Assembly (NCBI RefSeq): GCF_041530365.1
Contig: NZ_CP168034.1
Location: 1,550,001 to 1,614,000, forward strand
Length of the DNA: 64,000 bases
Direction of reading: 5' to 3'
Origin: Capnocytophaga sp. ARDL2
GTDB lineage: Bacteria; Bacteroidota; Bacteroidia; Flavobacteriales; Flavobacteriaceae
Numbering within the stretch: the stretch's first letter is position 1; every line of letters starts with the position of its first letter. The notes under the pieces are model-generated. The model was given only the letters and a program-made list of their open reading frames with translations. It did no database searches and had not been told where the DNA came from. A program made the position numbers and the translations under genes. This document shows positions 29,770 through 38,187 of this stretch, piece by piece.

Positions 29770-29870
29770 GGCAAGTCCTACACGACCAGCTCCTGCAGAA
29801 TCCTCCAGGGTGGGAACGCAGCAAAGGTATGTGGTTGTAGCGGTGCGATGTAGGTCGCTTGCCTTTTTTT
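29770..29870 (+). ncRNA. ffs: Signal recognition particle RNA, small (4.5S) type
   Basis: GGCAAG (29770-29775) pairs with CTTGCC (29858-29863) to close a long hairpin. The apical loop region TCCTCCAGGGTGGGAAC / CGCAGCAAAGGTA contains the conserved symmetric and asymmetric internal loops that bind Ffh. A T7 run follows the closing helix as terminator. It pairs functionally with FtsY at 7.2 kb. Confidence 0.95.
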
Positions 29871-29942
29871 CTTTTATTCTGTTTGGTAGCCGTCTTTTTA
29901 GATGGTTATTTTTTTGCTTTTATTGTATCTTTGCAGGTGATT

Positions 29943-30072
29943 ATTTCACGCAGATATTTTTGTTTTATCCTCGTTACGCTTACTCTGATTTTAGCATATA
30001 TAACAGATATTTTCATTATTTTGAATTTTTTTATTTTTAAAATAAAAAATCTGTGGTAGTTTACGTGAGATA
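29943..30072. repeat. Interspersed repeat family A, degenerate copy
   Basis: Starts TTCACGCAGATATTTTTG and ends AAAAATCTGTGGTAGTTTACGTGAGA, the end signatures of family A, with an AT-rich middle. It lies between the SRP RNA and the type IIG restriction gene. Confidence 0.6.
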
Positions 30073-30153
30073 ATATCTACAAATTGTTTTACAAAGATTA
30101 TTTAATAGTCAGAAAAATCGTTTTTATAAAAAAATAGAATTACAATAAAGCTC

Positions 30154-33126
30154 ATGTTCCAAAAAACAGTTCTCCATAAATACCTAAAAACCCAAAACGC
30201 GGACACTCTTTCTCAGCGTTGGGAAGTCTATAAACATCATTTTCATAACCCTAAAATTCAGGACAATATCCGCAATGCCAAGGAAGAACAATACCAAGAG
30301 GGCTTTCTCCGTGATTTGTTTGTAAATATCCTCGGTTATACGCTAAACCCTGCCGAAGGGTTTAACCTCACCACCGAACTCAAAAACATCAAAGACAGCA
30401 AAAAAGCTGACGGTGCCATCCTCATCGACGAAAAGGTAAAAGCCGTCATCGAACTCAAAGGTACCAATATCACTGACCTTAGCAAAATAGAAGCTCAGGC
30501 GTTTGGCTATAAGGTCAATCAGCCGGGATGTGTGTATGTGATTACTTCCAATTTTCACAAACTGAGGTTTTATGTACATGATGCCGTAGAATTTATAGAA
30601 TTTGACCTGTTTACATTGACCGAAAATCAGTTCAAAACCCTGTATCTCTGTTTGGCGGTGGAAAATATCACCCAAGATATTCCATTGAAAATCAAACAAG
30701 AGTCGGTGTCAAAAGAGGAAAACATTACCCAAAAACTCTATAAAGACTATTCGCAGTTCAAACAATCGCTATTTGTCAACCTCTGTGTGCTCAATCCCGA
30801 GGTGGATGCGATGGTATTGTTTAAAAAATCGCAGAAACTATTGGATAGATTTCTGTTTTTGTTCTTTGCCGAAGACCGAGGATTACTCCCCGCCAATGCC
30901 GTACGAAAAATTCTTTCCCAATGGAAACAACTCAAAGAATTAGACGCTTACACCCCTTTGTACAATCGATTTTTGCAGTATTTTGGGTATCTCAATACGG
31001 GAAATCAAGACCGTGGCATTTTTGCCTACAACGGCGGACTCTTCAAGCCCGACGAAATCCTCGATACCGTAAAAATAGACGATGAGGTGCTCTATACCCA
31101 CACCAAAAAGTTGTCCGAATACGATTTTGACAGCGAAGTAGATGTCAATATTTTGGGGCATATATTTGAAAATTCGTTAAACGAATTGGATGAAATGCAA
31201 ACGATCTTGTCCACATTGTCGGTAGGGGTGAATAGCAATTCGCCTCATTATATGGGCAATTCGCCCGAAACAGAGGGCAAATTACAATTTGCCCCAACGG
31301 TTTCAAAACGCAAACGCGACGGTGTCTTTTACACCCCAAAATACATCACCAAATACATTGTCGATAATACGGTCGGCAAACTGTGTACGCAAAAGAAAAC
31401 CGAACTGGGCGTCATAGACGAAGAATACATCGCTACTGCCACGAAGAAAACCAAAGAACAGCTCCTGCAAAAACTCAAAGACTACAGAGCGTGGCTGTTG
31501 GAGATTACCATCATAGACCCAGCCTGTGGTAGTGGTGCTTTTCTGAACGAGGCGTTGAACTTCCTCATTGCCGAGCATCATTATATAGATGAGTTGGAAC
31601 GCAATCTCTTTGGAGGAGGTTTTGAATTTCACGAAGTTGAGAACCACATTTTGGAAAACAACCTCTTTGGGGTGGACTTAAACGAAGAATCTGTAGAGAT
31701 CGCCAAGCTTTCTCTATGGTTGCGTACTGCACAACCGAACCGAAAGCTCAACGATTTAAGTAAAAATATCCAATGCGGCAACTCACTGATTGCTGACCCA
31801 GCAATTGCAGGAGACAAGGCTTTTGACTGGCAAAAAGCCTTTCCACAAGTATTTGAAAAAGGTGGCTTTGATGTGGTGATAGGAAATCCGCCGTATGTGA
31901 ATATGACTCAAAATAATACAGATAGAAAATGGCTTGAATATTATATTGTTGAATATCAAAGTGTTAAAAGTGCTAATTCTAAAAATTTATATACTTTATT
32001 TAATGAAAAATCTGTTCATTTAGTTAAAGAAAATGGTTTGATTTCTTTTATTATTCCTGAAGGTTTTTTAAGAACACGAAGTTATGATGATTGTGTGAAA
32101 TTTATGAATGAAAATGGTTTCATTTATAAAGCTATTTATTTTGAAGATTGGGTGTTTGCTGATGCAACAACAGGGAGTATGATTTTTGAATTTAAGAAAG
32201 ATAAAAATTATGTTATTAATTTTGAAGAATTTTTATTTACAAAAGAAAGAGAAATTAAGCCTTTAATAAAAGAGGAAAACCCTATAATTGAAAAATACAA
32301 TAGATGTGATTTTCCTTTGTTGTCAGATGTTGCAGATAGTTTTAAAGGAATGGCAGTTAAAGATAGAAAGAATTTTATTTTTAGTGAAAAAACATTAGAA
32401 TCCCCAGATTTGTTTCTACTTGGAAACTGTATTGACAGATATTCAATTAAAAATAATTTTTTTACTAATTATGATAATCTTGTAATAACAGGAGGAACAA
32501 AGAAAAAAGAAAAATATGAAGTATTCCCAAGGATAATGGTGAGAAGAACGGGAGATTATTTATGTTGTACTTTGTTAAATGAAATTGCTTTTACTGAAAG
32601 TACATTATATTCAGTATCAATAGTTGATAAAAGTATTAATGTTTCTTATCTTTTAGCATTGATGAATTCAGAATTATTATCATATGTTGTTAAACAAAGT
32701 ATGATTACTAATCAACAAGCATTTCCACAAATATTAATGACTGATTTACAGTTATTAAAAATCCCAAAAATATCAGAAGAAGACCAACAACCTTTCATCG
32801 CTCTTGCTGACCAAATGTTGTCTTTAAACAAAGATTTACATGAACTAAAAGGCAGGTTTATAAGGATGTTGCTAAGGAAATTTGAGATAGAAAAACTCTC
32901 TACCAAACTGCTAAACTGGCACGAGCTGTCTTTTGCTGCCTTTGTCAAAGAACTCGCTAAAGCCAAAATAAAACTTTCCCTCTCCGAAGAAGCCGAATGG
33001 GAGGAATACTTCCTCACGGAGCAACAAAAAGCCCAAGCCATCACCACCCAAATCACAGCCACGGATAAGGAAATTAATGAGAGGGTGTATGCGTTGTACA
33101 ATGTACAATTGACAATTGATAATTGA
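30154..33126 (+). CDS. Type IIG restriction-modification enzyme (nuclease-methylase-specificity fusion)
   Basis: 990 residues. The N-terminal nuclease part (about 1-180) has a PD-(D/E)xK-like core, KADGAILIDEKVKAVIELKG (Asp, Glu-x-Lys). A helical linker is followed by an N6-adenine methylase with DGVFYTPKYITKYIVD, DPACGSGAFLNEAL and the catalytic FDVVIGNPPYVN (about 575-586). The C-terminal part (about 590-880) is the target recognition region, ending in a helical spacer. One protein should both methylate and cut. Base composition changes sharply inside the gene: about 31905-32785 is far more AT-rich than either side, a sign of specificity-domain exchange. The stop codon lies inside a short repeat shared with hsdS. 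Confidence 0.88.
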   Translation: MFQKTVLHKYLKTQNADTLSQRWEVYKHHFHNPKIQDNIRNAKEEQYQEGFLRDLFVNILGYTLNPAEGFNLTTELKNIKDSKKADGAILIDEKVKAVIELKGTNITDLSKIEAQAFGYKVNQPGCVYVITSNFHKLRFYVHDAVEFIEFDLFTLTENQFKTLYLCLAVENITQDIPLKIKQESVSKEENITQKLYKDYSQFKQSLFVNLCVLNPEVDAMVLFKKSQKLLDRFLFLFFAEDRGLLPANAVRKILSQWKQLKELDAYTPLYNRFLQYFGYLNTGNQDRGIFAYNGGLFKPDEILDTVKIDDEVLYTHTKKLSEYDFDSEVDVNILGHIFENSLNELDEMQTILSTLSVGVNSNSPHYMGNSPETEGKLQFAPTVSKRKRDGVFYTPKYITKYIVDNTVGKLCTQKKTELGVIDEEYIATATKKTKEQLLQKLKDYRAWLLEITIIDPACGSGAFLNEALNFLIAEHHYIDELERNLFGGGFEFHEVENHILENNLFGVDLNEESVEIAKLSLWLRTAQPNRKLNDLSKNIQCGNSLIADPAIAGDKAFDWQKAFPQVFEKGGFDVVIGNPPYVNMTQNNTDRKWLEYYIVEYQSVKSANSKNLYTLFNEKSVHLVKENGLISFIIPEGFLRTRSYDDCVKFMNENGFIYKAIYFEDWVFADATTGSMIFEFKKDKNYVINFEEFLFTKEREIKPLIKEENPIIEKYNRCDFPLLSDVADSFKGMAVKDRKNFIFSEKTLESPDLFLLGNCIDRYSIKNNFFTNYDNLVITGGTKKKEKYEVFPRIMVRRTGDYLCCTLLNEIAFTESTLYSVSIVDKSINVSYLLALMNSELLSYVVKQSMITNQQAFPQILMTDLQLLKIPKISEEDQQPFIALADQMLSLNKDLHELKGRFIRMLLRKFEIEKLSTKLLNWHELSFAAFVKELAKAKIKLSLSEEAEWEEYFLTEQQKAQAITTQITATDKEINERVYALYNVQLTIDN

Positions 33127-33152
33127 TCCCGAATGACTCGGGACAAGCAATT
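33121..33152. repeat. Repeat shared with the end of hsdS, copy 1
   Basis: AATTGATCCCGAATGACTCG followed by GGACAAGCAATT. The type IIG stop codon TGA is positions 4-6 of the repeat. The same sequence with few changes ends hsdS at 50371-50402, again supplying the TGA. Confidence 0.7.
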
Positions 33153-33153
33153 T

Positions 33154-33207
33154 AACTTCGCCAAAGTAAATGCCAGTTTGGCTCACACCTTTGGCGAAGT
33201 TTTTTAT
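33154..33207 (+). terminator. Intrinsic terminator of the type IIG gene
   Basis: AACTTCGCCAAAG and CTTTGGCGAAGTT form a perfect 13-base stem with an inner GCCA/TGGC helix, followed by T6. Confidence 0.8.
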
Positions 33208-33219
33208 AGGGGTGCTTCT

Positions 33220-33263
33220 AGTTTGACAAACTATAAGCGGTGCGTAAAGTAGTTTGTCAAACT
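33220..33263. repeat. Nested inverted repeat
   Basis: AGTTTGACAAACTA and TAGTTTGTCAAACT are 14-base arms separated by 16 bases. Each arm is itself nearly palindromic, so four AGTTTG half-sites are present. No function is evident. Confidence 0.5.
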
Positions 33264-33322
33264 GCCTAACGATAAACTATACCTTTGATTTCTATGTGGT
33301 TCAAAAATAATATAGCCCATAG

Positions 33323-33393
33323 GTGTAAAATCAGCGTCAATCTCCGAAATCTACCGGAGAACTCTATAAGCAGAGTGCCTCTGTTTCTCCGTA
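33323..33393. repeat. Interspersed repeat family C, copy 1
   Basis: GTGTAAAATCAGCG, then CCGAAAT, GGAGAACTCTATAAGC and CTCTGTTTCTCCG. The reverse complement of 45524-45593 matches it along its whole length; a fragment also occurs at 28437-28465. Confidence 0.7.
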
Positions 33394-33415
33394 GTAAAAA
33401 ATGAAAAAAAAAACG

Positions 33416-33423
33416 TATTTTTG
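33416..33423 (+). promoter_or_regulatory. Putative -7 element (TATTTTTG) for the Nif3-like gene
   Basis: Matches TAnnTTTG 22 bases before the GTG start. No -33 partner is clear. Confidence 0.35.
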
Positions 33424-33444
33424 GAAAAAATAAAACGATAAAAA

Positions 33445-34539
33445 GTGAAACTATCTCAAATCATACCAACATTCGAGCAAATGGCTCCCACAGCCTATGC
33501 CGAAGACTTTGACAATGTGGGACTTTTGGTAGGCGATACCACACAAGAAATTACAGGAATCCTCGTGTGTCACGATGCCTTGGAAATAGTCATCGACGAG
33601 GCAATCGACAAAAAATGCAATTTGGTGGTGTGTTTTCATCCGATTATTTTTTCGGGTATGAAAAAGCTCACAGGCAAAAATTATGTAGAACGAGCGGTGC
33701 TCAAAGCCATTAAAAACGACATTGCGATTTATGCCCTCCACACAGGATTGGACAATCATCCATTGGGGGTAAACAAAATCTTGTGCAACGCTTTGGGACT
33801 CATCAACACCAAAATCTTGTGTCCTAAAAAAGAGTTTATCTACAAATTAACCACTTATTGCCCCAATGAAGCTACAAAATCCGTACAATCTGCCTTGTTT
33901 GAGGCGGGAGCAGGAGCGATAGGCAATTATTACAACTGTAGTTTTCTTTCGCAAGGCACAGGTACTTTTACAGGAAACGAAGAAACCAATCCTACCATAG
34001 GCGAACCGTTACAACCAACGGAAGTACAAGAAACGAAAATCGAAGTGGTATTTGAAAAACATTTGAAAAACAAAGTGTTGCACTCCTTGTTTCAGGCACA
34101 TCCGTACGAAGAAGTGGCTTATGAGATTACTCAACTCGAAAACGAACACCAGCAAATCGGTTTGGGCATGATAGGGGAGTTGGCAACACCGATGGATGAG
34201 GTAGGCTTTTTAAAATTCGTAAAAGAAAAAACGCAAACGGGCTGTGTGCGACATTCGGGATTGCTAAACAAAAACGTGCAGAAAGTAGCCGTTTTGGGAG
34301 GCTCGGGGAGTTTTTCGATAGGAGCAGCCAAAGCACAAAAAGCCGATGTATTGATAACGGCAGATTTGAAATACCACGACTTTTTTCAAGCCGAACAGCA
34401 AATCGTTTTGGCAGATGTAGGACATTTTGAAAGCGAAAGATTTGTAAAAAATTATATTTTTGATTATCTAAAGAAAAAATTTCCTAATTTTGCAATTATT
34501 TTATCAGATAAAAACACCAATCCGGTCAATTACATATAA
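33445..34539 (+). CDS. Nif3-like dinuclear metal-centre protein
   Basis: 364 residues, starting at a GTG. N- and C-terminal Nif3 halves (AYAEDFDNVGLLVG, CFHPIIFSG, ALHTGLDNH and, near the C-terminus, ADLKYHDFFQA with VDVGH-like LADVGHFESE) carry the metal-binding His, Asp and Glu residues. A middle PII-like insertion (about 130-235) is usual in the longer forms. The family has been linked to GTP cyclohydrolase-like activity and damage control, but its role is unsettled. The gene for a coiled-coil protein follows after 6 bases, an arrangement conserved in many bacteria. Confidence 0.92.
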   Translation: MKLSQIIPTFEQMAPTAYAEDFDNVGLLVGDTTQEITGILVCHDALEIVIDEAIDKKCNLVVCFHPIIFSGMKKLTGKNYVERAVLKAIKNDIAIYALHTGLDNHPLGVNKILCNALGLINTKILCPKKEFIYKLTTYCPNEATKSVQSALFEAGAGAIGNYYNCSFLSQGTGTFTGNEETNPTIGEPLQPTEVQETKIEVVFEKHLKNKVLHSLFQAHPYEEVAYEITQLENEHQQIGLGMIGELATPMDEVGFLKFVKEKTQTGCVRHSGLLNKNVQKVAVLGGSGSFSIGAAKAQKADVLITADLKYHDFFQAEQQIVLADVGHFESERFVKNYIFDYLKKKFPNFAIILSDKNTNPVNYI

Positions 34540-34545
34540 AGAATT

Positions 34546-35325
34546 ATGGCAAAAAAAGCAGAAACAGTAGAAGAAACATTAAGAGCTTTGTACGATTTAC
34601 AATTGATTGATTCTCGTATTGATGAAATCAGAAATATGAGAGGAGAGCTACCATTGGAAGTAGAAGATTTGAAAGACGAAGTAGCAGGATTGACTACACG
34701 TTTGGAAAAATTGAGCAATGATGTAGAGCAAATCGATTTCCAAATCAAAGCAAAGAAAAACGAAATTGATGGATTTAAAGAAGCTATCAAAAAATATACA
34801 GAACAACAAAAAGAAGTAAGCAACAACCGTGAGTTCAACGCTTTGACAAAAGAAATCGAGTTCCAAGAATTGGAAATTGAGTTGGCTGAAAAGAAAATCA
34901 AAGAAATGAAAGTGTCTATCGAGCACAAAAAAGATTTGATTACGCAAAATACTCAAAAACTAAACGATAAATCACAGCACTTGGCACACAAAGAAGCAGA
35001 ATTGAACACATTGCTTTCTGAAACAGAAAAAGAAGAATCTGCTTTGATCAAAAAATCTGAGGAATTTGCTGTATTGATTCCAGAGCGTTATTTGACTGCC
35101 TATCAACGTATCAGAAGTGGTGTGAAAAACAAATTGGCTGTAGTATCTATCGATAGAAATGCTTCTGCTGGTTCGTTCTTTACCATCCCACCGCAGGTAC
35201 AGTTAGAAATCGCTACTCGTAAGAAAATTATGACAGACGAGCACAGCGGACGTATCTTAGTAGATAGAGCATTGGCTTTGGAAGAAAAAGAAAAAATTGA
35301 CGAAATTATCAAGAATTTGAAATAA
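34546..35325 (+). CDS. Coiled-coil protein of the CT398/zinc-ribbon family, lacking its cysteines
   Basis: 259 residues. A long antiparallel coiled coil (about 5-175) is followed by the region that normally folds as a C4 zinc ribbon. Here it reads RNASAGSFFTIPPQ and MTDEHSGRILVD, where the four zinc-binding Cys of the family are Ala/Ser/Gly/Thr or Ser. The whole protein has no cysteine. The IPPQ and GRILVD framework residues are kept, so the fold is probably retained without zinc. It is cotranscribed with the Nif3-like gene. Function unknown; family members have been tied to flagellar or secretion substrates elsewhere. Confidence 0.85.
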   Translation: MAKKAETVEETLRALYDLQLIDSRIDEIRNMRGELPLEVEDLKDEVAGLTTRLEKLSNDVEQIDFQIKAKKNEIDGFKEAIKKYTEQQKEVSNNREFNALTKEIEFQELEIELAEKKIKEMKVSIEHKKDLITQNTQKLNDKSQHLAHKEAELNTLLSETEKEESALIKKSEEFAVLIPERYLTAYQRIRSGVKNKLAVVSIDRNASAGSFFTIPPQVQLEIATRKKIMTDEHSGRILVDRALALEEKEKIDEIIKNLK

Positions 35326-35513
35326 TTTTCAATAGTTAATGTCTGAAAAATCAAACAATTGTCATTTTTTTATAGGATGATTTACAGGTTAAAAATAAGT
35401 AACCGAAAAATAAATCGTCTAAAAAATGTAAGCATAAATGACCTATTTTTATCCAATTTTGACTTTTCGGGCATTTTCATTTTGAATGTATCTTATATCC
35501 TAAAATATAGACA

Positions 35514-36065
35514 ATGGTATATAAATTTAGAGTAATACTCGATACAGAAGAAGATGTATTGAGAGATATTGCAATCAAAGACTCTGATAGTTTAGAAGAT
35601 TTGCACAATACAATCATCAACGCTTTTGGATTTGATGGGAGCGAAGGAGGTTCGTTTTTCTTGTGCGAAGACAATTGGGAACAATTGGACGAAGAAATTG
35701 CTTTGTTTGATATGGGAGATGTGCCGGGAGAACAAAAAACGATGGCAGATTTTGCAATCAAAGATTTGTTGCACGAAGACCAAACAAAGATTTTGTACAT
35801 CTATGATCCGTTTGTAAATTGGACATTTTTTGTAGAATTGGCGTCTATCGAAAGCGAAGAAGATAGCTCTGAAAAAGAATTGCCTACTTTGTTGTTTGCA
35901 CATGGAGTATTACCAGACGAAGCACCCGAAAAATCATTTGCATTGGATGTAAACAACGACGATATCTTTGGTGAATTTGACGATGATTACGACGATGACG
36001 ACTACGGATATTTTGGTGAAGAAGAAGGTGGGTACGATGATTATGGGTACGATGCTATGTACTAA
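35514..36065 (+). CDS. pRiA4b ORF-3-like protein with an acidic tail
   Basis: 183 residues. The domain MVYKFRVILDTEEDVLRDI, SLEDLHNTIINAFGFDG and LLHEDQTKILYIYDPFVNW is that of the plasmid pRiA4b ORF-3 / IS1096 passenger (TnpR-like) family. In Bacteroidota it is a chromosomal single gene, not a mobile one. The last 35 residues are almost only Asp, Glu, Gly and Tyr (FDDDYDDDDYGYFGEEEGG). The role is unknown; the name should not be taken as evidence of a transposon. Confidence 0.85.
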   Translation: MVYKFRVILDTEEDVLRDIAIKDSDSLEDLHNTIINAFGFDGSEGGSFFLCEDNWEQLDEEIALFDMGDVPGEQKTMADFAIKDLLHEDQTKILYIYDPFVNWTFFVELASIESEEDSSEKELPTLLFAHGVLPDEAPEKSFALDVNNDDIFGEFDDDYDDDDYGYFGEEEGGYDDYGYDAMY

Positions 36066-36135
36066 AAAATAATTACGAGATGATTTTTTTATAGAAATTG
36101 TCTCGTTTGTTTTTTCTTATAAAAAACCTTTTATT

Positions 36136-36822
36136 ATGAAAAAAATAGTTGGGATTACGTGTCTATTCCTCAGTTTTGCTGGAATAGCACAGAAAAAAGA
36201 CAAACCGATAGAGCCTACAGTTAAAGTGGTCGATTCGCTCTATAGAGAGGATCATTTTTACGCAGGTGTTTCGCATATTTATACTATGGATACGCCCACT
36301 GGCTATAAGCAAAATGGAATTTCTGTGGGTATGCAAGCGGGATTTTTGAGAGATATTCCTGTGAGCAAAGACCGTAGATGGTCGATTGCACCAGGTGTGG
36401 GCATTGCTTTTCAATCCGTAAATAATAATTTGTTTGTAATCAATCCTGAAAAAAGCGATTATGAAGTAGGAGATTTTTACAAGTCAAATGGTCAACGCTA
36501 TTGGGCGATCGAATTTCCTATTGAGTTTCGCTGGCGTACTTCTACCGTACAATCACATAAGTTTTGGCGTATCTATACTGGATTGAAATACAGTTATATA
36601 TATTCTTATCGTACAAAGTATTCGGGTTCGTACGGAGATTATACACACACACAAGATAAAAACATCAATAAAGGTTTGATAACTGCCTATATCGTAACAG
36701 GTTTTAATACGTGGAATATGCAGATAGGATACACTTTTACGCCTATGTACAAAGCCAATACGGTGATGAACGAACCGTCTTTTAAAGGTTTGCATTTAGG
36801 ATTGATGTTTTACATATTATAA
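36136..36822 (+). CDS. Outer-membrane beta-barrel protein, PorT-like
   Basis: 228 residues with a signal peptide (KIVGITCLFLSFAGIAQ). Repeating amphipathic strands (FYAGVSHIYTM, GISVGMQAGFL, RRWSIAPGVGIAFQSV, WRIYTGLKYSYIYSY, WNMQIGYTFTPMYK) and a final LGLMFYIL indicate an eight-stranded barrel of the PorT/outer-membrane-barrel clan common in Bacteroidota. It is not close enough to call it the secretion protein PorT itself. Single-gene unit between the pRiA4b-like gene and a repeat. Confidence 0.75.
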   Translation: MKKIVGITCLFLSFAGIAQKKDKPIEPTVKVVDSLYREDHFYAGVSHIYTMDTPTGYKQNGISVGMQAGFLRDIPVSKDRRWSIAPGVGIAFQSVNNNLFVINPEKSDYEVGDFYKSNGQRYWAIEFPIEFRWRTSTVQSHKFWRIYTGLKYSYIYSYRTKYSGSYGDYTHTQDKNINKGLITAYIVTGFNTWNMQIGYTFTPMYKANTVMNEPSFKGLHLGLMFYIL

Positions 36823-36851
36823 AAAACGGTATTAGTAGAATTTTTGTGAAT

Positions 36852-37118
36852 AGAATTTTACGCAGATGAGAACAAATTTTAAAATTCTCTGTGAATTGAT
36901 TTGATTTTCACAGATGTTTTTTTGAATTATCAAAAAAACAGAATCTGAGGTTATCTGCTTTAAACCGTAGGTTTAATCTTTTTAAGTACAGTTTTCTTAA
37001 AAATCATTTTAGAAAATAAATCTGAGAAAATTTGTGTTAAATACAACACCCTTTCTCATAGACTCTCCCGAAAGTTTTCGGAGACTTCCCTCTTACTAGT
37101 GAGGAAATGCGTGAGAAA
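36852..37118. repeat. Interspersed repeat family A, copy 2
   Basis: Fills the 348-base gap. Left end TTTACGCAGATGAG, core GAATTGATTTGATTTTCAC, GAATTATCAAAAAAACAG and AAACCGTAGGTTTAATC (the last also in copy 3), right end AATGCGTGAGAAAAA. An inner insert with CTCCCGAAAGTTTTCGGAGA forms its own hairpin and is not in the other copies. Confidence 0.75.
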
Positions 37119-37170
37119 AATCTACGAATTGTTTCACATTGATTTTATTATAGCCTAAAAAACAATAGAA

Positions 37171-37641
37171 ATGAAATATACACGATTGACTAAAGAGCAA
37201 TTGGAAGAGTTGCATGTAGAATTTGCCAATTTTTTGGCTTCACAACAAATAGATAAGGAAGAGTGGGAAGATTTGAAAAAAAATAAACCTGAGGTAGCAG
37301 AGGAGGAGTTGAATGTGTTTTCTGATTTGGTATGGGAAGGAGCACTGACGGCAGCTCGCTATATGGAACATTTTTCAAAAAATCACATCTTCTTGTTTAG
37401 ATTTGACGAAACATCGATTGATACAGTGGTATTGAAAACAGAAAATACCTCGGTGGACTTCCTTAAAAAAGAAGGATTGGAATGGTTGAGTGAAAATATG
37501 TTTAGCCCAGAGGTAGAAATACGCAAAGGAGCAAAGACATTTGGCGAAGACCGAAACGGCGAATTGTTTGAAATCATCCGTCAAGGTGCATTTTTTAGCA
37601 ATGGCGAATTGTATCATCAGATAGCAGATTTGATGAAATAA
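37171..37641 (+). CDS. Conserved hypothetical protein (DUF6495-like)
   Basis: 156 residues, acidic, no signal or membrane segment. It begins YTRLTKEQLEELHVEFANFL and has a central VWEGALTAARYMEHFSK. It resembles a Flavobacteriia family of unknown function (DUF6495), from memory. It lies between repeat A copy 2 and a convergent bcp, closed by a shared terminator. No function can be given. Confidence 0.7.
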   Translation: MKYTRLTKEQLEELHVEFANFLASQQIDKEEWEDLKKNKPEVAEEELNVFSDLVWEGALTAARYMEHFSKNHIFLFRFDETSIDTVVLKTENTSVDFLKKEGLEWLSENMFSPEVEIRKGAKTFGEDRNGELFEIIRQGAFFSNGELYHQIADLMK

Positions 37642-37649
37642 GATAAAGC

Positions 37650-37682
37650 AGAGGCTGTCCGAAAAGGACAGCCTTTTTGTTT
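37650..37682. terminator. Bidirectional terminator
   Basis: AGGCTGTCC-GAAAA-GGACAGCCT followed by T5, between convergent genes. Confidence 0.85.
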
Positions 37683-38129
37683 TTAAGCTAAAATTTGCTC
37701 AGCGTGTGCTTTGGTTTTTACTTTTTCGATGATGTTGGTGCAAATGCTGTTTTCGTCAAAGAGAAACGTAGTACGGACAATACCAAAATATTCTTTTCCC
37801 ATAAATTTTTTCAATTGCCATACGCCAAATTTTTCTATAATCTCTTTTTCAGTATCAGCAATTAAATCGTATGTTAATTTGTTTTTTGTGTGAAAATTCT
37901 TTTGTCTTTTTACATCATCAGCACTGATGCCAAGTACATTATACCCTTGTTTTTGCAATATTTCGTAGTTTTCACTGAGGTTGCATGCCTGAGCTGTACA
38001 ACCAGGAGTACTTGCTTTTGGATAAAAAAACAACACTAATTTCTTTCCTAAAAATTGTTCAGATGAAACTGTTTCTCCCTCTTGATTGATTGCTTTGAAA
38101 GCAGGGATTTTATCTCCTATTTTTATCAT
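37683..38129 (-). CDS. bcp: Thioredoxin-dependent thiol peroxidase (peroxiredoxin Bcp)
   Basis: 148 residues from the ATG at 38129; the frame extends seven codons further but the family starts at IKIGDKIPAFKA. It reduces peroxides. The motif FYPKASTPGCTAQACNLSENY holds the peroxidatic Cys (first Cys, TPGCT) and the nearby second Cys five residues on, the atypical 2-Cys arrangement of Bcp/PrxQ. Downstream of the acyltransferase gene on the same strand. Confidence 0.95.
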   Translation of the reverse strand: MIKIGDKIPAFKAINQEGETVSSEQFLGKKLVLFFYPKASTPGCTAQACNLSENYEILQKQGYNVLGISADDVKRQKNFHTKNKLTYDLIADTEKEIIEKFGVWQLKKFMGKEYFGIVRTTFLFDENSICTNIIEKVKTKAHAEQILA

Positions 38130-38187
38130 AACTTTACCTGTCCCGTCCAAAACGGGTTCTACTTACTATTTACTTTTTACTATTTAC

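Noticed and set aside
29810..30040. 76-residue frame over the SRP RNA
   Set aside because: Overlaps the RNA gene and its terminator and continues into repeat A.
35514..36065. IS1096-type transposon remnant
   Set aside because: The family name is historical; there is no transposase or inverted ends, and the gene is a normal single chromosomal gene.
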